Positions 44,531 to 55,400 of a DNA stretch of 64,000 nucleotides are shown here, one piece after another. Location: contig JAGAON010000003.1 of NCBI GenBank assembly GCA_017623655.1, positions 124,001 through 188,000 of the forward strand, written 5' to 3'. Source of the stretch: Prevotella sp. GTDB lineage: Bacteria > Bacteroidota > Bacteroidia > Bacteroidales > Bacteroidaceae. The notes beneath the pieces were generated by a model. It did not search any database, was not told the origin of the DNA, and was given only the letters and a program-made list of their open reading frames with translations. Numbering within the stretch: the first letter of the stretch is position 1; the number at the start of each line of letters is the position of its first letter. Position numbers and translations under genes: made by a program.

Positions 44531-44660
44531 AAGCCCCCTCCCGGCCTCCCCGAGGGAAGGAGAGAAAGGGATGGCACAGGGCATTTAATATGTAAACAAC
44601 TAAATAACAGACCGCCAAACCGTATCTTATCCTCCCCTCGGGGAGGCCGGGAGGGGGCGG
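44531..44660. repeat. GGGGAGG-family inverted repeat, nadA-cysS gap
   Basis: The left arm has core CCCTCCCGGCCTCCCCGAGG (44534-44553); the right arm has CCTCCCCTCGGGGAGGCCGG (44633-44650 region) and GGGAGGGGGC. The centre is about 75 nt and AT-rich. It begins 5 nt after the nadA stop and ends 13 nt before the cysS start, so it fills the gap. Confidence 0.85.
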
Positions 44661-44673
44661 CAGATGATAAAAA

Positions 44674-46164
44674 ATGGAACAGACATTATTATTATACAAC
44701 ACGCTCTCCCGCAAGAAGGAGGCTTTCAAACCGATACATCCGGGACACGTGGGCATGTATGTCTGCGGCCCGACGGTATATGGTGACGCGCATCTCGGGC
44801 ACGCACGCCCCGCTATTACGTTTGACATCCTTTTCCGATACCTGCAACATCTCGGCTACAAGGTGCGCTATGTGCGCAACATAACCGATGTGGGTCACTT
44901 GGAACATGATGCCGACGAGGGCGAGGACAAGATCGCCAAGAAGGCAAGACTGGAGCAGTTGGAGCCGATGGAGATAGCGCAGTACTACACGCGCCGCTTC
45001 AATTCGGCCATGGAAAAGCTCAATGTGCTGCCGCCGTCGATAGAGCCTCACGCCACGGGGCACATCATAGAGCAGCAGCAACTGGTGCAGGAGATACTCG
45101 ACAACGGCTACGCTTACGTTAGCAACGGCAGCGTCTATTTTGACATTGAGAAGTACAACAAGGACTATAAGTACGGCATTCTCTCCGGCCGCACGCTGGA
45201 AAACATCAAGGATGCGTCACGGGACACGCTGGCGGGAGTGGGTGAAAAGAAGAACCAGGCGGACTTCGCGCTGTGGAAAAAGGCGCAGCCCGAGCACATA
45301 ATGCGCTGGCCTTCCCCGTGGTCTGACGGCTTTCCCGGATGGCATTGCGAGTGTACGGCCATGGGAAGGAAGTATCTTGGCGAGGAATTTGACATTCACG
45401 GCGGCGGAATGGACCTCGTTTTCCCGCACCATGAGTGCGAGATAGCGCAGGCGCAGGCCTCGATGGGCCATCCGGCGGTGCGCTACTGGATGCACAATAA
45501 CATGATAACCATCAACGGACAGAAGATGGGTAAGTCGTACAACAACTTCATTACGCTTGACCAATTCTTCAAAGGAGAGCACGAACTGCTCACAAAACCG
45601 TTCTCACCGATGACCATTCGCTTCTTCATCCTGTCCGCCCACTACCGCGGAACGGTCGATTTCTCGTCTGAAGCGCTGGAGTCTGCCGAGAAAGGCTTTG
45701 CCCGTCTGATGCAGGGATTAAAGGACTTGAAGCGCATTCAGCCCGCCAAAGGCTCGTCACCGGAGGTGGATAAGTTCGTCAGCGAGTTGGAACAGAAGCT
45801 CTATGACGCGATGAACGATGACTTGCAGACACCTGTCGTCATATCATTATTGTTCGAGGCGTGCCACAATGTCAACCTGCTCGTTGACCGTAAGGCCAAG
45901 ATTTCGCAGGCGCACCTTGACCAACTGTCGAAGACCATGCACACGTTCACGGAGGATATACTCGGTCTTACCGCCGCGGCGCAGGGCAGTGGCGACGCCA
46001 CGAGGGAGCAGTCGTTCGGCAAGGTGGTCGATATGGTGCTGGAAATGCGTGCCAAGGCCCGTGCCGAGAAGGACTGGGCGACGTGTGACCAGATACGCGA
46101 CGCGCTGAACGAGGCGGGCTTTATCATCAAGGACACACCTGACGGAGCTGTATGGGAGTTGTAG
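44674..46164 (+). CDS. cysS: Cysteinyl-tRNA synthetase
   Basis: Class I aminoacyl-tRNA synthetase. It has 496 residues. Zn and HIGH regions appear as [20 protein letters not shown], the Zn-site His/Cys in [11 protein letters not shown] and [10 protein letters not shown], and the KMSKS loop as [14 protein letters not shown]. The C-terminal DALR and anticodon-binding helices are complete. The last 13 nt overlap the U32-family gene. Confidence 0.97.
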   Translation: MEQTLLLYNTLSRKKEAFKPIHPGHVGMYVCGPTVYGDAHLGHARPAITFDILFRYLQHLGYKVRYVRNITDVGHLEHDADEGEDKIAKKARLEQLEPMEIAQYYTRRFNSAMEKLNVLPPSIEPHATGHIIEQQQLVQEILDNGYAYVSNGSVYFDIEKYNKDYKYGILSGRTLENIKDASRDTLAGVGEKKNQADFALWKKAQPEHIMRWPSPWSDGFPGWHCECTAMGRKYLGEEFDIHGGGMDLVFPHHECEIAQAQASMGHPAVRYWMHNNMITINGQKMGKSYNNFITLDQFFKGEHELLTKPFSPMTIRFFILSAHYRGTVDFSSEALESAEKGFARLMQGLKDLKRIQPAKGSSPEVDKFVSELEQKLYDAMNDDLQTPVVISLLFEACHNVNLLVDRKAKISQAHLDQLSKTMHTFTEDILGLTAAAQGSGDATREQSFGKVVDMVLEMRAKARAEKDWATCDQIRDALNEAGFIIKDTPDGAVWEL

Positions 46165-47420
46165 ATTATGAGATAATGGCGCCGGTAGGCTCGCGTGAGA
46201 GCCTTGCGGCCGCAATCAATGCCGGGGCGGATTCCATCTACTTCGGCATTGAGAAACTTAATATGCGTGCCCACTCCGCTGCGCCGTTCACCATCGCCGA
46301 CCTTAAAGAAATAGCCGCATTGTGCGGCAGTCACGGCATAAAGACGTACCTGACGGTCAACACCATCATCTACGGTGAGGACATTGGGCAGATGCACGAG
46401 ATAATAGACGCGGCCAAGGAGGCCGGCATTACGGCGGTGATAGCCTCTGACGTGGCGGTGATGATGTACTGTGCGGAGGTCGGACAGGAGGTGCATCTAT
46501 CGACACAGCTTAACATTTCCAACATCGAGGCGTTGCGTTTCTACGCCAAGTTCGCCGATGTGGTGGTGCTGGCGCGTGAGCTTCGCATGGAGCAGGTGAA
46601 GGAAATACACGAGCAGGCGGTGCGCGACAACATCTGCGGGCCAAGCGGCCGTCCCGTCCGCATAGAGATGTTCTGCCACGGTGCGCTGTGTATGGCCATA
46701 TCGGGCAAGTGCTATCTCTCGCTGCACAATGCCAACCGCTCCGCCAACCGGGGCGAATGCGTGCAGATATGCCGCAGGGGTTACGACGTCACTGATGCCG
46801 AAACGGGCAACGAACTGCTTGTGGATAACAAGTATATCATGTCCCCCAAGGACCTGAAAACCATCCGTTTCATCGACAGGATGATGGATGCCGGCGTCAG
46901 AGTGTTCAAGATTGAGGGACGGGCGCGCGGCGCGGAGTATGTTGATACGGTGGTACGTTGCTACCGTGAGGCCATAAACGCTGTGTTGGCCGACAAGGAG
47001 GAGGGGGCGGAAACGCCCGTCCACTTCACGGAAGAGGCCAAGGACGCATGGGACGAGAGGCTCGCCCGCGTTTTCAACCGCGGCTTTTGGGACGGTTATT
47101 ATCAAGGACAGACGCTTGGGGAATGGAACGATTCCTACGGTTCCAAGGCCACGGAGAAGAAGGTTTATGCCGCAAAGGTGGTCAAATACTTCTCGAAAAT
47201 CGGCGTGGCGGAGTTGCAGGTGGAGGCGCACGAGCTTCAGGTGGGTGACAAACTGCTCATCACCGGTCCCACGACCGGCGCCATGTATATAGATAAGGTG
47301 GAGGAGATACGCTTTGACTTAAAGCCCGTTGACGTGGCCAGGAAAGGCTGGCGTGTCAGCATTGCGGTGCCGGGAAAGGTGCGGCCGAGTGACAAACTCT
47401 TCATAATGCAGAAACTTTAA
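46152..47420 (+). CDS. U32 peptidase-family protein (TrhP/RlhA-like)
   Basis: 422 residues. Family start [24 protein letters not shown], with [12 protein letters not shown], then the conserved cluster [19 protein letters not shown] and [17 protein letters not shown] (four cysteines likely binding an iron-sulfur cluster), then [24 protein letters not shown]. Members studied in Enterobacteria hydroxylate uridine in tRNA (TrhP) or cytidine in 23S rRNA (RlhA) rather than degrade protein. Its overlap with cysS fits a translation role; the precise target is not decided. Confidence 0.85.
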   Translation: MGVVDYEIMAPVGSRESLAAAINAGADSIYFGIEKLNMRAHSAAPFTIADLKEIAALCGSHGIKTYLTVNTIIYGEDIGQMHEIIDAAKEAGITAVIASDVAVMMYCAEVGQEVHLSTQLNISNIEALRFYAKFADVVVLARELRMEQVKEIHEQAVRDNICGPSGRPVRIEMFCHGALCMAISGKCYLSLHNANRSANRGECVQICRRGYDVTDAETGNELLVDNKYIMSPKDLKTIRFIDRMMDAGVRVFKIEGRARGAEYVDTVVRCYREAINAVLADKEEGAETPVHFTEEAKDAWDERLARVFNRGFWDGYYQGQTLGEWNDSYGSKATEKKVYAAKVVKYFSKIGVAELQVEAHELQVGDKLLITGPTTGAMYIDKVEEIRFDLKPVDVARKGWRVSIAVPGKVRPSDKLFIMQKL

Positions 47421-47446
47421 TTTACGCCATGATTATTAAGCCTCCC

Positions 47447-47531
47447 GCAAAAGGGTGCTGATTACCGTGCAATCAGGTGCTGATTACACAGTGATTAGGT
47501 GCTGATTACAATGTAATCAGGTGCTGATTGC
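47447..47531. repeat. 85-bp four-unit dyad array, copy 11
   Basis: Units start at 47447, 47469, 47491 and 47513; spacers CGT, ACA, AAT. It reads +A +P +P +P, all in one direction. The first unit, spacer and second unit nearly match copy 3, and the third unit (GTGAT start, ACA before it) matches copy 5. Confidence 0.97.
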
Positions 47532-47568
47532 GGAGCAACCAAATTCTATATGGAAAACAAGGCATACA

Positions 47569-47602
47569 AGCCCCTTCCCCTTGGAGAGGTTGGGAGGGGG
47601 CT
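47569..47602. repeat. GGGGAGG-family single hairpin before sufE
   Basis: AGCCCCTTCCCCTTGGAGAG then GTTGGGAGGGGGCT: one arm of the family folding on itself, 28 nt before the sufE ATG. An in-frame start at 47550 reads through it and is rejected. Confidence 0.65.
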
Positions 47603-47630
47603 GGACAATATAAAACAACAAGAAACAAGC

Positions 47631-48047
47631 ATGACAATAAACGAGATTCAGGACGAGGTAATATCCGAATTTGAAGGCTTTGACGACTGGATGGACAAGT
47701 ACCAGCTGCTGATAGACCTCGGAGGAGAGCAGGAACCGCTTGAAGACAAGTACAAGACGGAACAGAACCTCATCGACGGTTGCCAGAGCAGGGTATGGGT
47801 ACAGTGTGACAAAGAGGCGGACGGGACACTCACCTTCACCGCGGAGAGCGACGCGCTCATCGTGAAGGGCATCGTGGCCCTGCTGCTGAGGGTGCTCTCC
47901 GGCCATACTCCGAAGGAGATACTGGACGCCGACCTTTACTTCATCGAGCGCATAGGGCTTAAGGAACATCTCTCGCCCACACGCTCAAACGGCCTGCTTG
48001 CCATGGTTAAGAGAATCAAGGCATACGCCATAGCCTACTCATTGTAA
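47631..48047 (+). CDS. SufE-family cysteine desulfuration protein
   Basis: 138 residues from ATG 47631 (MTINEIQDEVISEFEGFDDW). The active Cys is in NLIDGCQSRVWVQC, the SufE signature, followed by ALIVKGIVALLLRVLSGHTP. SufE accepts sulfur from a SufS desulfurase for iron-sulfur cluster building; sufS is not nearby. NadA and the U32 protein upstream both use iron-sulfur clusters. Confidence 0.9.
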   Translation: MTINEIQDEVISEFEGFDDWMDKYQLLIDLGGEQEPLEDKYKTEQNLIDGCQSRVWVQCDKEADGTLTFTAESDALIVKGIVALLLRVLSGHTPKEILDADLYFIERIGLKEHLSPTRSNGLLAMVKRIKAYAIAYSL

Positions 48048-48081
48048 CCCCTTTCAGACAACAACGCCAAACCGCTGCCAG

Positions 48082-51000
48082 ATGAATAACGCCATATTCT
48101 CCTCCCTCGGTGTCAATGACAAGTACCTGCTTGCCATCTATACGCTGTTCAATGCAGACGGCTCCGAGACGGGAAACCTGAAAGACGCCATGGGGAAACT
48201 GACGGGAAAGCCGTTTGTTGACATGGAGATGGCGGCGGGAATACTGAAAGGCAAGGGGCTGATACGCGAGGGAGCGTACAACTGGCGCACCGCCACATAC
48301 GACTATTCGGTAAGGGATGAATACCTCATCCCGGCCATGATGTACCTGTATGGCGAGGAGAAAGAACTGACGATAGCGGTGCTTGAGGCCGCGAAAGCGT
48401 TGAGACCCTCTGCCGTGCAGAAGATGCTGTGGCGGTATATCAGCAGCGATTACAGGGACATCTCGCTGTTTGAGATAAGCGACTACGAAATATCCATGCG
48501 GCTGCGGTGCTTCATCCCCGCGGTGCACAACCCCGACTTCGCGCAGCTTCTCATGCTGTTCGACCACAATAACTTCTCCTCCCTGCTGCATGACACGTTC
48601 GTAATGATGTTCGTGGACGAGGAGATTGCGGACACGACACACATCCGTTCCCTTCTGTCCGGCTACCGCTTCTTCATGTCCGGCGGTGAGGAACGGGAGA
48701 CTTTGGCAGGCATTTGCGACCTGTATGACTATCTCGCCTACGGCAGGTTGCCCCGTATGCTGCTGCCGGGGTATATGAGTCACCGCATCATCGCTGCCAT
48801 GTCAGAGGCTTACAAGGGCAATATCAGAATATCATTCGAGCATTTCAAGAAGGCTTTGGCGCTTTATAACAACCGGCAGTCACACGCGTCAAAGAAGACA
48901 AACTACTTCCCTCTCGACATAGTCAACTTCTTCTTTGTACTTATATCCTATCTTACAGGCACCGATGAGGGGCGGAGAAGGGCGCTCGGCGTCAGCAAAG
49001 CCGTCGAGAACGACGTCACATCCGCCGGCAAGGTGCTCTATGACATATTGTACGGAGGCTCTACCGACAACGCCGTCAAGCGCAAGCTGACCGCTCTCCT
49101 GTCCTCTTCCGGCAGGACAACGCGCGCCCTTGCCGTGCTGATGTGCCACTACCTCGGCAAGGAACTGTCGCAGGAACCGCAGCCGCAGTGGCTAATCATG
49201 AAACACGAGATGCGTGCTTACCGCGCCATCGACGCCGCATCAGAGTCAGATGCCAATGCAGCGTACGGCAAAGAGGGGCTGCTCGCCTCTACATATCATA
49301 AGAAGGAGTGGGAGAATGTGCTGGAAGACCTGATGGGACAGGCTGCGAGAACGGTGCGGGAAGGTGTCAGGAACTCGAGAATCGCTTACTTCATGGACAG
49401 CACATCGTCGTCACTGGTCACCGTAAAGGTGCAGACGATGCTGAAAAACGGCTCGTGGAGCGCGGGAAAGACGGTCAGTCTGGCGAGCTTCTACAACGGA
49501 GGACTGCCGGAAATGACCCTTGCCGACAGCCGTATAGCCAACGCGGCACGCAAGACTACGTATGATGACAACTGGCTGGAAGTGAAACATCTGCTGCCGG
49601 AAATGACCGAACACAGCCGTCTTTACGTGGGAAGCCACTCGCCATACCGGCTTGTCGAGGTGATAGAGGAGATGCCTTACATCACCCTTCTGCGCACACC
49701 TTCAGGCTTCCTTGTCAGCAGTAACGTGCCGGCAGACAAGATAGACGACGGCATTATCATAGTGCATACGGGGGAAACAACCATCAATTTCCTGCGGATA
49801 ACGGAGGAACAGCAGCCTTATTACAACCGCTTGCTGTCGTTAGGCCATTTCCCTCTCGAGGCGGAAGAGCCCTTGCGGACGTTCCTTAGGGGCATAGGCG
49901 GCAAGATAGAGGTTAACAGTGACCTCATAGAGGGCGGCAGTACGCTGCCGATTACCGGCGGACAGGCGCGGATGACGATGCAGATCAGACCCTACGACCG
50001 TAACAATTACGCCGTCAGCGTGTTTGTACGGCCGTTGGAAGGAGGCCGCATCCGTTGCAGGCCGGGACGGGGTGAGGACATAATAATGGACGGGACGGAC
50101 AGCGCACACTATACAAGGGTGAGGCGGAATATGGCTGAGGAGACTGCGAATATGCAGCATTTCCTTGACAATACGGGCATGAAGTCCGCCGAAACAGACG
50201 CCACCATGGTGCTGGATGCCTACGATCTGCTGCCGCTTGTGGAGTATGCGCAGCAGAATACCGACCGTATCACCTGCGAATGGCAGGACGGTGCGAGGAT
50301 AAAAGTGCGCGGACGCAGTTCCTCAACCGTATGGAACGGGGCGATAAAGAAAACGGAAAACGGATGGTTCGAGATTGAAGGAACGGTGGAACTGGACCAA
50401 GGCAAGGTCATAACCATGGCCCAACTGCTTGACCTTACGAGCCAAGGCCGCGGGCGTTTCATAAAGTTGGGCGACGGAGAGTTCCTCGCTCTCAGCGAAA
50501 AATTGCGCCAACAGCTCAGCAGACTCGATGCCATCGCGTCACGTTCGCATGGTAAGGTGCAGGTATCTCCATTCTCCGCCGCACTGCTTGGCGCCGATTT
50601 GCTGGACGGGGAGCTGTCGATTGCGGAGGACGGGGAGCTGAAACAGATAAGGGAACGCATCAAGGAGGCGAGCACATACTCGCCGGATGTACCGAAAACG
50701 CTTAACGCCACCCTGCGCAAATACCAGAAGGAGGGCTACCGTTGGATGTCAAGGCTGAACCGGTGGGGTGCCGGTGCGCTGCTGGCAGACGACATGGGAC
50801 TGGGCAAAACGATACAGACCATCGCCTTTCTGCTGTTGAAGGCGCAGGAAGGGCCGGCACTTGTCGTCGCTCCGGCATCCGTGGCACCGAACTGGCAGAC
50901 GGAGTTCGCCAAGTTCGCGCCGTCACTTAATGTCACCATCCTCAACTTTGCGGAGAACCGGCGGGCAGTGGTCAGGAACGCACAGGCCGGTGATGTGGTC

Positions 51001-52113
51001 ATAACCACGTACGGACTGCTGCTCAGTGTGAAGGAGTTTCTTGTCAACAAGCACTGGACAACCATCTGTCTTGACGAGGCTCACATCATAAAGAACCGCG
51101 GAGCGAAGACCTCGGCGGTCGCCATGCGGCTGACAAGTGACAACCGTGTCATGCTGACCGGTACTCCCGTGCAGAACCATCTCGGTGAGTTGTGGAATCT
51201 TTTTCAGTTCGTCAACCCCGGCCTCTTGGGCTCTTTTGAGGATTTCAGCAGGCGTTTCATCGTGCCGATAGAGCAGAATGGCGACAAGACGAGGCAGCAG
51301 GAACTGAACCGTATCGTCAAACCTTTCATGCTCCGGCGCACCAAGGACAAGGTGGCCAAGGAACTGCCGGAGAAGGAAGAGATATACCAGCGTGTCACGA
51401 TGAGCGAGGAGGAGATGCTCGTCTATGAGGTGTTGCGCCGCAAGGCGGAGGCGATGCTGCTGACAGAGGGCACCGGCAGGGTGTCGATGAACACCCTTGC
51501 CGAGATAACACGCCTGCGGCAGTGCTCGTGCGACATACGCCTTGTGGAAGAAGGAAGGAGCGGCGGCACAGGCACGACGGGCTCAAAGATTACCGCCCTT
51601 GTGGAGTTGTTGCAGACGATAATAGAGGGTTTCACCACCGATGAGACCGGAAAGATGCAGGGTGGGGCGCTCGTGTTCTCGCAGTTCACGTCGTATCTCG
51701 CGCTGATAAGGCAGGCTCTCGACGCTGTCGGCATCCCTTACCTGTATATAGACGGCTCGGTGGATATAAAGACGCGCCAGAATCTTGTGGAGAAGTTCCA
51801 GAACGGCGCTTGTCCCGTGTTCCTTATCTCCCTCAAGGCCGGTGGTCTCGGACTGAACCTTACGCGCGCCAATTACGTGATACATACCGACCCGTGGTGG
51901 AATCCGGCGATAGAGGCGCAGGCCACGGACCGTGTTCACCGCATAGGGCAGAAACAATCCGTGACCGTCTATCACCTCATTGCGGAGGGAACGATAGAGG
52001 AGAAGATACAGCGTCTGCACGAACGCAAGCAGGCTTTGGTGCAGGACATACTCGACAGCACGGACATGAGCCACAAACTGACGGGCGAAGAGTTGCTGGA
52101 AATGGTGCGGTGA
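48082..52113 (+). CDS. SNF2-family DNA/RNA helicase (Swi2/Snf2 ATPase)
   Basis: 1343 residues. The first ~880 have no recognised motif (helical, with a later beta-rich part near 560-700). The ATPase core spans about 885-1340: the Q-like KYQKEGYRWMSRLN, motif I ADDMGLGKTIQT (about 901), Ia VVAPASVAPNWQTE, II DEAH (about 997), III LTGTPVQNHLGELW, IV and V in ISLKAGGLGLNLTRANYVI, and VI ATDRVHRIGQ. Such proteins move along duplex DNA to remodel bound proteins, as RapA does with RNA polymerase. No restriction or defence gene is beside it, so a housekeeping role is more likely. Confidence 0.9.
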   Translation: MNNAIFSSLGVNDKYLLAIYTLFNADGSETGNLKDAMGKLTGKPFVDMEMAAGILKGKGLIREGAYNWRTATYDYSVRDEYLIPAMMYLYGEEKELTIAVLEAAKALRPSAVQKMLWRYISSDYRDISLFEISDYEISMRLRCFIPAVHNPDFAQLLMLFDHNNFSSLLHDTFVMMFVDEEIADTTHIRSLLSGYRFFMSGGEERETLAGICDLYDYLAYGRLPRMLLPGYMSHRIIAAMSEAYKGNIRISFEHFKKALALYNNRQSHASKKTNYFPLDIVNFFFVLISYLTGTDEGRRRALGVSKAVENDVTSAGKVLYDILYGGSTDNAVKRKLTALLSSSGRTTRALAVLMCHYLGKELSQEPQPQWLIMKHEMRAYRAIDAASESDANAAYGKEGLLASTYHKKEWENVLEDLMGQAARTVREGVRNSRIAYFMDSTSSSLVTVKVQTMLKNGSWSAGKTVSLASFYNGGLPEMTLADSRIANAARKTTYDDNWLEVKHLLPEMTEHSRLYVGSHSPYRLVEVIEEMPYITLLRTPSGFLVSSNVPADKIDDGIIIVHTGETTINFLRITEEQQPYYNRLLSLGHFPLEAEEPLRTFLRGIGGKIEVNSDLIEGGSTLPITGGQARMTMQIRPYDRNNYAVSVFVRPLEGGRIRCRPGRGEDIIMDGTDSAHYTRVRRNMAEETANMQHFLDNTGMKSAETDATMVLDAYDLLPLVEYAQQNTDRITCEWQDGARIKVRGRSSSTVWNGAIKKTENGWFEIEGTVELDQGKVITMAQLLDLTSQGRGRFIKLGDGEFLALSEKLRQQLSRLDAIASRSHGKVQVSPFSAALLGADLLDGELSIAEDGELKQIRERIKEASTYSPDVPKTLNATLRKYQKEGYRWMSRLNRWGAGALLADDMGLGKTIQTIAFLLLKAQEGPALVVAPASVAPNWQTEFAKFAPSLNVTILNFAENRRAVVRNAQAGDVVITTYGLLLSVKEFLVNKHWTTICLDEAHIIKNRGAKTSAVAMRLTSDNRVMLTGTPVQNHLGELWNLFQFVNPGLLGSFEDFSRRFIVPIEQNGDKTRQQELNRIVKPFMLRRTKDKVAKELPEKEEIYQRVTMSEEEMLVYEVLRRKAEAMLLTEGTGRVSMNTLAEITRLRQCSCDIRLVEEGRSGGTGTTGSKITALVELLQTIIEGFTTDETGKMQGGALVFSQFTSYLALIRQALDAVGIPYLYIDGSVDIKTRQNLVEKFQNGACPVFLISLKAGGLGLNLTRANYVIHTDPWWNPAIEAQATDRVHRIGQKQSVTVYHLIAEGTIEEKIQRLHERKQALVQDILDSTDMSHKLTGEELLEMVR

Positions 52114-52139
52114 CATAATAAACGAACTACACAGCGAGG

Positions 52140-52216
52140 TTGTAGGGACGCACCTCGGTGCGTCCACCGATGTGTGTTTCGCGGAGATTCGGACGCACCA
52201 AGGTGCGTCCCTACAA
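52140..52216. repeat. GGACGCACC palindromic element, copy 5
   Basis: Arms TTGTAGGGACGCACCTCGGT and its inverse ending CCTACAA with a 25-nt middle, the shortest two-arm copy. A 56-nt linker with ATGCAATACG words joins it to array copy 12 in the same order as the other composites. Confidence 0.92.
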
Positions 52217-52272
52217 TGTGGCAGATTACAGAAATGCAATACGCTGCAATATAACATATTACATACGTCACG

Positions 52273-52357
52273 GTAAAAGGGTGCTGATTACCTTGTAAAC
52301 AGCACCCTTTTACCGTGTAATCAGCACCTGATTGCAAGGTAATCAGCACCCTTTTAT
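52273..52357. repeat. 85-bp four-unit dyad array, copy 12
   Basis: Units start at 52273, 52295, 52317 and 52339; spacers CTT, CGT, AAG. It reads +A -A -P -A. In unit 2 the constant arm is GTAAACAG. It lies in the convergent gap between the SNF2 gene and the arabinofuranosidase. Confidence 0.97.
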
Positions 52358-52410
52358 TTCGCGCCCCGTATATAGTACAGATTGTACCGGTAACCGATGG
52401 AAATATGACA

Positions 52411-52459
52411 AACGCGAAACAGCCCCGGAAAGAATTGCCTTCCGGGGCTGTTTCGCGTT
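52411..52459. terminator. Strong bidirectional terminator
   Basis: A 20-bp perfect stem (52411-52430, AACGCGAAACAGCCCCGGAA; inverse at 52440-52459) with a 9-nt loop, flanked by TTT runs on both sides. It lies 16 nt after the arabinofuranosidase stop and faces the SNF2 gene from the other direction. Confidence 0.9.
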
Positions 52460-52474
52460 TTATTGTGCCGTCGC

Positions 52475-55400
52475 TTAGTTGTTCACTATGCTGTTGGCAT
52501 CGGCTACCGTTATCTTGGAATCATCGTTCATGTCGGCTACGGAGCGGTCGAAACCTGTCTGCTGAACGCCGTGGAAATGCTTGATTACCATGTCCGCGTC
52601 AATGGAATCCACTGTCCCGTTGCCATCTACGTCACCGAGCAGGCAGCTTGTCAGCCCCTCGGCGGGAAACGCCTTGATGAGCTTGTTGTACTCACTTGCC
52701 GTGATTGGCATCACCGTGCCGTGCCGCGGAGTGAACGCTCCGCTCGTGGCCGTCTGTGCTTTCAGGGTAAACTTCTTCCAGTCCGTGGTGGTGCAGAACT
52801 GGTAGTAGCCGCTGCCGTAACAGTCATACATCACTACCCACGTGTTCTCTCCTATGAGCCGGAATATACCTCCGCCCTCTACCGCCACGTTTGTCTGCTG
52901 CACCGTGCCGGTGGGTGCGCTCCATTGGCTGCCGGTCGGCATCCCCTTTTCCGGCGTCAGACGCTCTGCCGTGACGTGGCATATACCGCCCGAACCCTCG
53001 TTCTTGTATATCATGTGGTACAGTCTGTCGCCCTCGTCATACACGATGTCCGCGTCAATGGTGGCCGATCCGCGGTCGTAGAAATGCACAGGATAATCCA
53101 ACAGGTCGGTGAAGTCGTCGTTGGCGTAGCAGTAATACACCTTGTCGTAGGTGCAGGTGCCGTCGTCACTCGTCAGAAGTGAGAAGTAAATCATGTAGCG
53201 TCCCTTGCTTCCGTCAGTGTTGACATAGTCTGCATCCCATATAACCTCAGGTGCCCACACGCGTGTAACGCTGCTCCATCCGTCGGGAAACCTGTCGGGG
53301 AAGTGTACGGTAGAGTGCTGCCAGTGTATCAGGTCGGTACTCTTGTACATGACAATGCCGCGGTTGCTTGCCCATCCTTCGGCGCATCTCATGTCGGTAG
53401 CGACCATGTAGAACGTCTTGCCGTCGGCTCCCCGCAGTATGTGCGGGTCACGTATTCCTTTCTTTATGGCCACGGTGTCTGACGCCATCACGCGCTGTCC
53501 GTTGTTCAGCACGGTGTAGTTGAAGCCGTCTTCCGAGTATGCGTAGTACAGGTTCTCGTCGCTGTTGGACGGGAAGAAGGCGAAGAGATAGCCTTTGTAG
53601 AGGTCGGAAGAGCGGTCAACGGCTATGCGGTACGCGTCGAGTTCCTCGTACATGGCCTTCACCTTGGCTATCGCGTCAGTGATTTCCTGCTGTGTTTCCG
53701 CCGCCGTTGCGTCCTTAATGAGTTTCCGTGCCTGCTGTTTCTGTGCGTCGGAGAGTATCTTTTTCGTCTCAATCAGGCCTTGCAGCTTGTTAATCCACAG
53801 CTCAAGGGATTTCTTGTAGCCGCTGGTCGCTTCGCCAATCCATTGCAGGCGGAAGTTATCTACCGTCATCCAGTTGGCGTCGGTGCCCGCACTCTTGAAG
53901 CCGATGGTAAGCTCTCCGCCTATCGCCGTGCCCGTAACGGAGTATTCCGCCGTGCCGCTAACCTCGGTAGTGTTCTCTCCTGCGAAGAGGAACACGCCGC
54001 TTGCCTTGGCCGGTGTGCCGCTTTGGTTCTCGGCATGACAGGTCGCCGTCACCCTGTAAGTGCCCTCCGGCAGCCCTGTCACCGTCTGCTGCACGTAGCC
54101 GTCAGGCAGGTGTCCCGGTGCTTTCGTCCACCGTTCGCAGTAGTATGAGCCTGTCTTTGCGGCGGAAGGCTCGCTGTTGTTCTGGGTCTGCATGCCGTTG
54201 TTGTCCCATCCGTTCAATGCGTTCTCGAAGCTGGGGTTGGTTATTGACGATGTGTAATCTACCGCTTCGGCGCACTGTTCCAGCTTGGCCGCGCCCCATA
54301 TAAGCCAGCTTGCCGTGATTTTCTGTTTCAGTTCCAGCCCCACCGTCAGGCATCCGTCCTTGTCGGAGCGGCCTACCACGGCGTTGTTGTACTTCCCTTC
54401 GCTGAAGCATACGGCCGCTTCCTCCATGGAGTTGGGCCCGGTTGCGCCGGTTCTGTCGCTCGCCCAGTCCGCGAAACGGTGCGTATTGCCGCCCGCAAAG
54501 ATGTAGGCGTTGCTCATTTCGTAGCCCTTTTCCGCGTTGGCCACGCATATATCGCTTGCCGTATTGCGGAAGAAGCCTTGCAGAGAGAAGCGGTACAGCG
54601 TGTTAGGTGCAAGTCCTTTCACCGTTTGTTGCAGCAGTGCGCACTTCTCGTACAGCTCGTTCACGCCGGCTCTTGTTGTCGGCGAGTAGGTGTTGCCGCC
54701 CACATAGCCCTTGCATTCCCATCCGTCTGTGCCTTGCGTCATGGCCGGATTCTCCATTATGTCGGTCACATCCACGCTCATTGTGCCGTCAGTCGCGGCG
54801 AGAAGTGAATCCTGTACGGCCGTGATGGCTTTGTATTGCACGTTTCCTATCAGCTCAAACAGCGTCGCCTGAGCCTTGTCCGCGGTCTTGGTGCAGCCTG
54901 AGTGCAGGGCGTTTCCTGCTATATAGGCCTGCGCTTCGGGGCAGAATATCCTTATACGGCCATCCTCTGCCGGGATAAACTGCCATGTTACGGGGAAGGT
55001 CTTGGCCTTGTCGGTGTATATGTCGCCGTCAATTCCGATGAATTTGTCCGTAAAGTCTGTCTGCATCATGGTGTAACCGTCGTCTCCGGACTTCGTTATC
55101 GCCACGGGAAGACCGTATTTGTCCAGCACGGCCTGTGTGCCCCATGCCGCTCCTCTGCCCAAGAACGCGCCCTCTTCCTTATTGTATAGGTAGTACGTTC
55201 CTTCCGGAACAGCCACCGCCTCGCTGCCTGTCTCGCCTTGACTGACGTTGAGTTCAAGGATGTTGAACGAGTAAGCCGGTACCGTTATGAGCATCTTGCT
55301 GCCGCTTAAGGCCATCTCCTGCTCCGTCGGCACCACCGCATAATGGTCGGAGTTGGTGTTCTCCGCCTTGTCGGTCGTGCTTGTCATCTGCACCAGCTTG

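Noticed and set aside
48082-52113. SNF2 protein as part of a defence island (for example DISARM or restriction-linked)
   Set aside because: Its neighbours are sufE, a U32-family gene and an arabinofuranosidase. No methylase, nuclease or PLD gene is adjacent.
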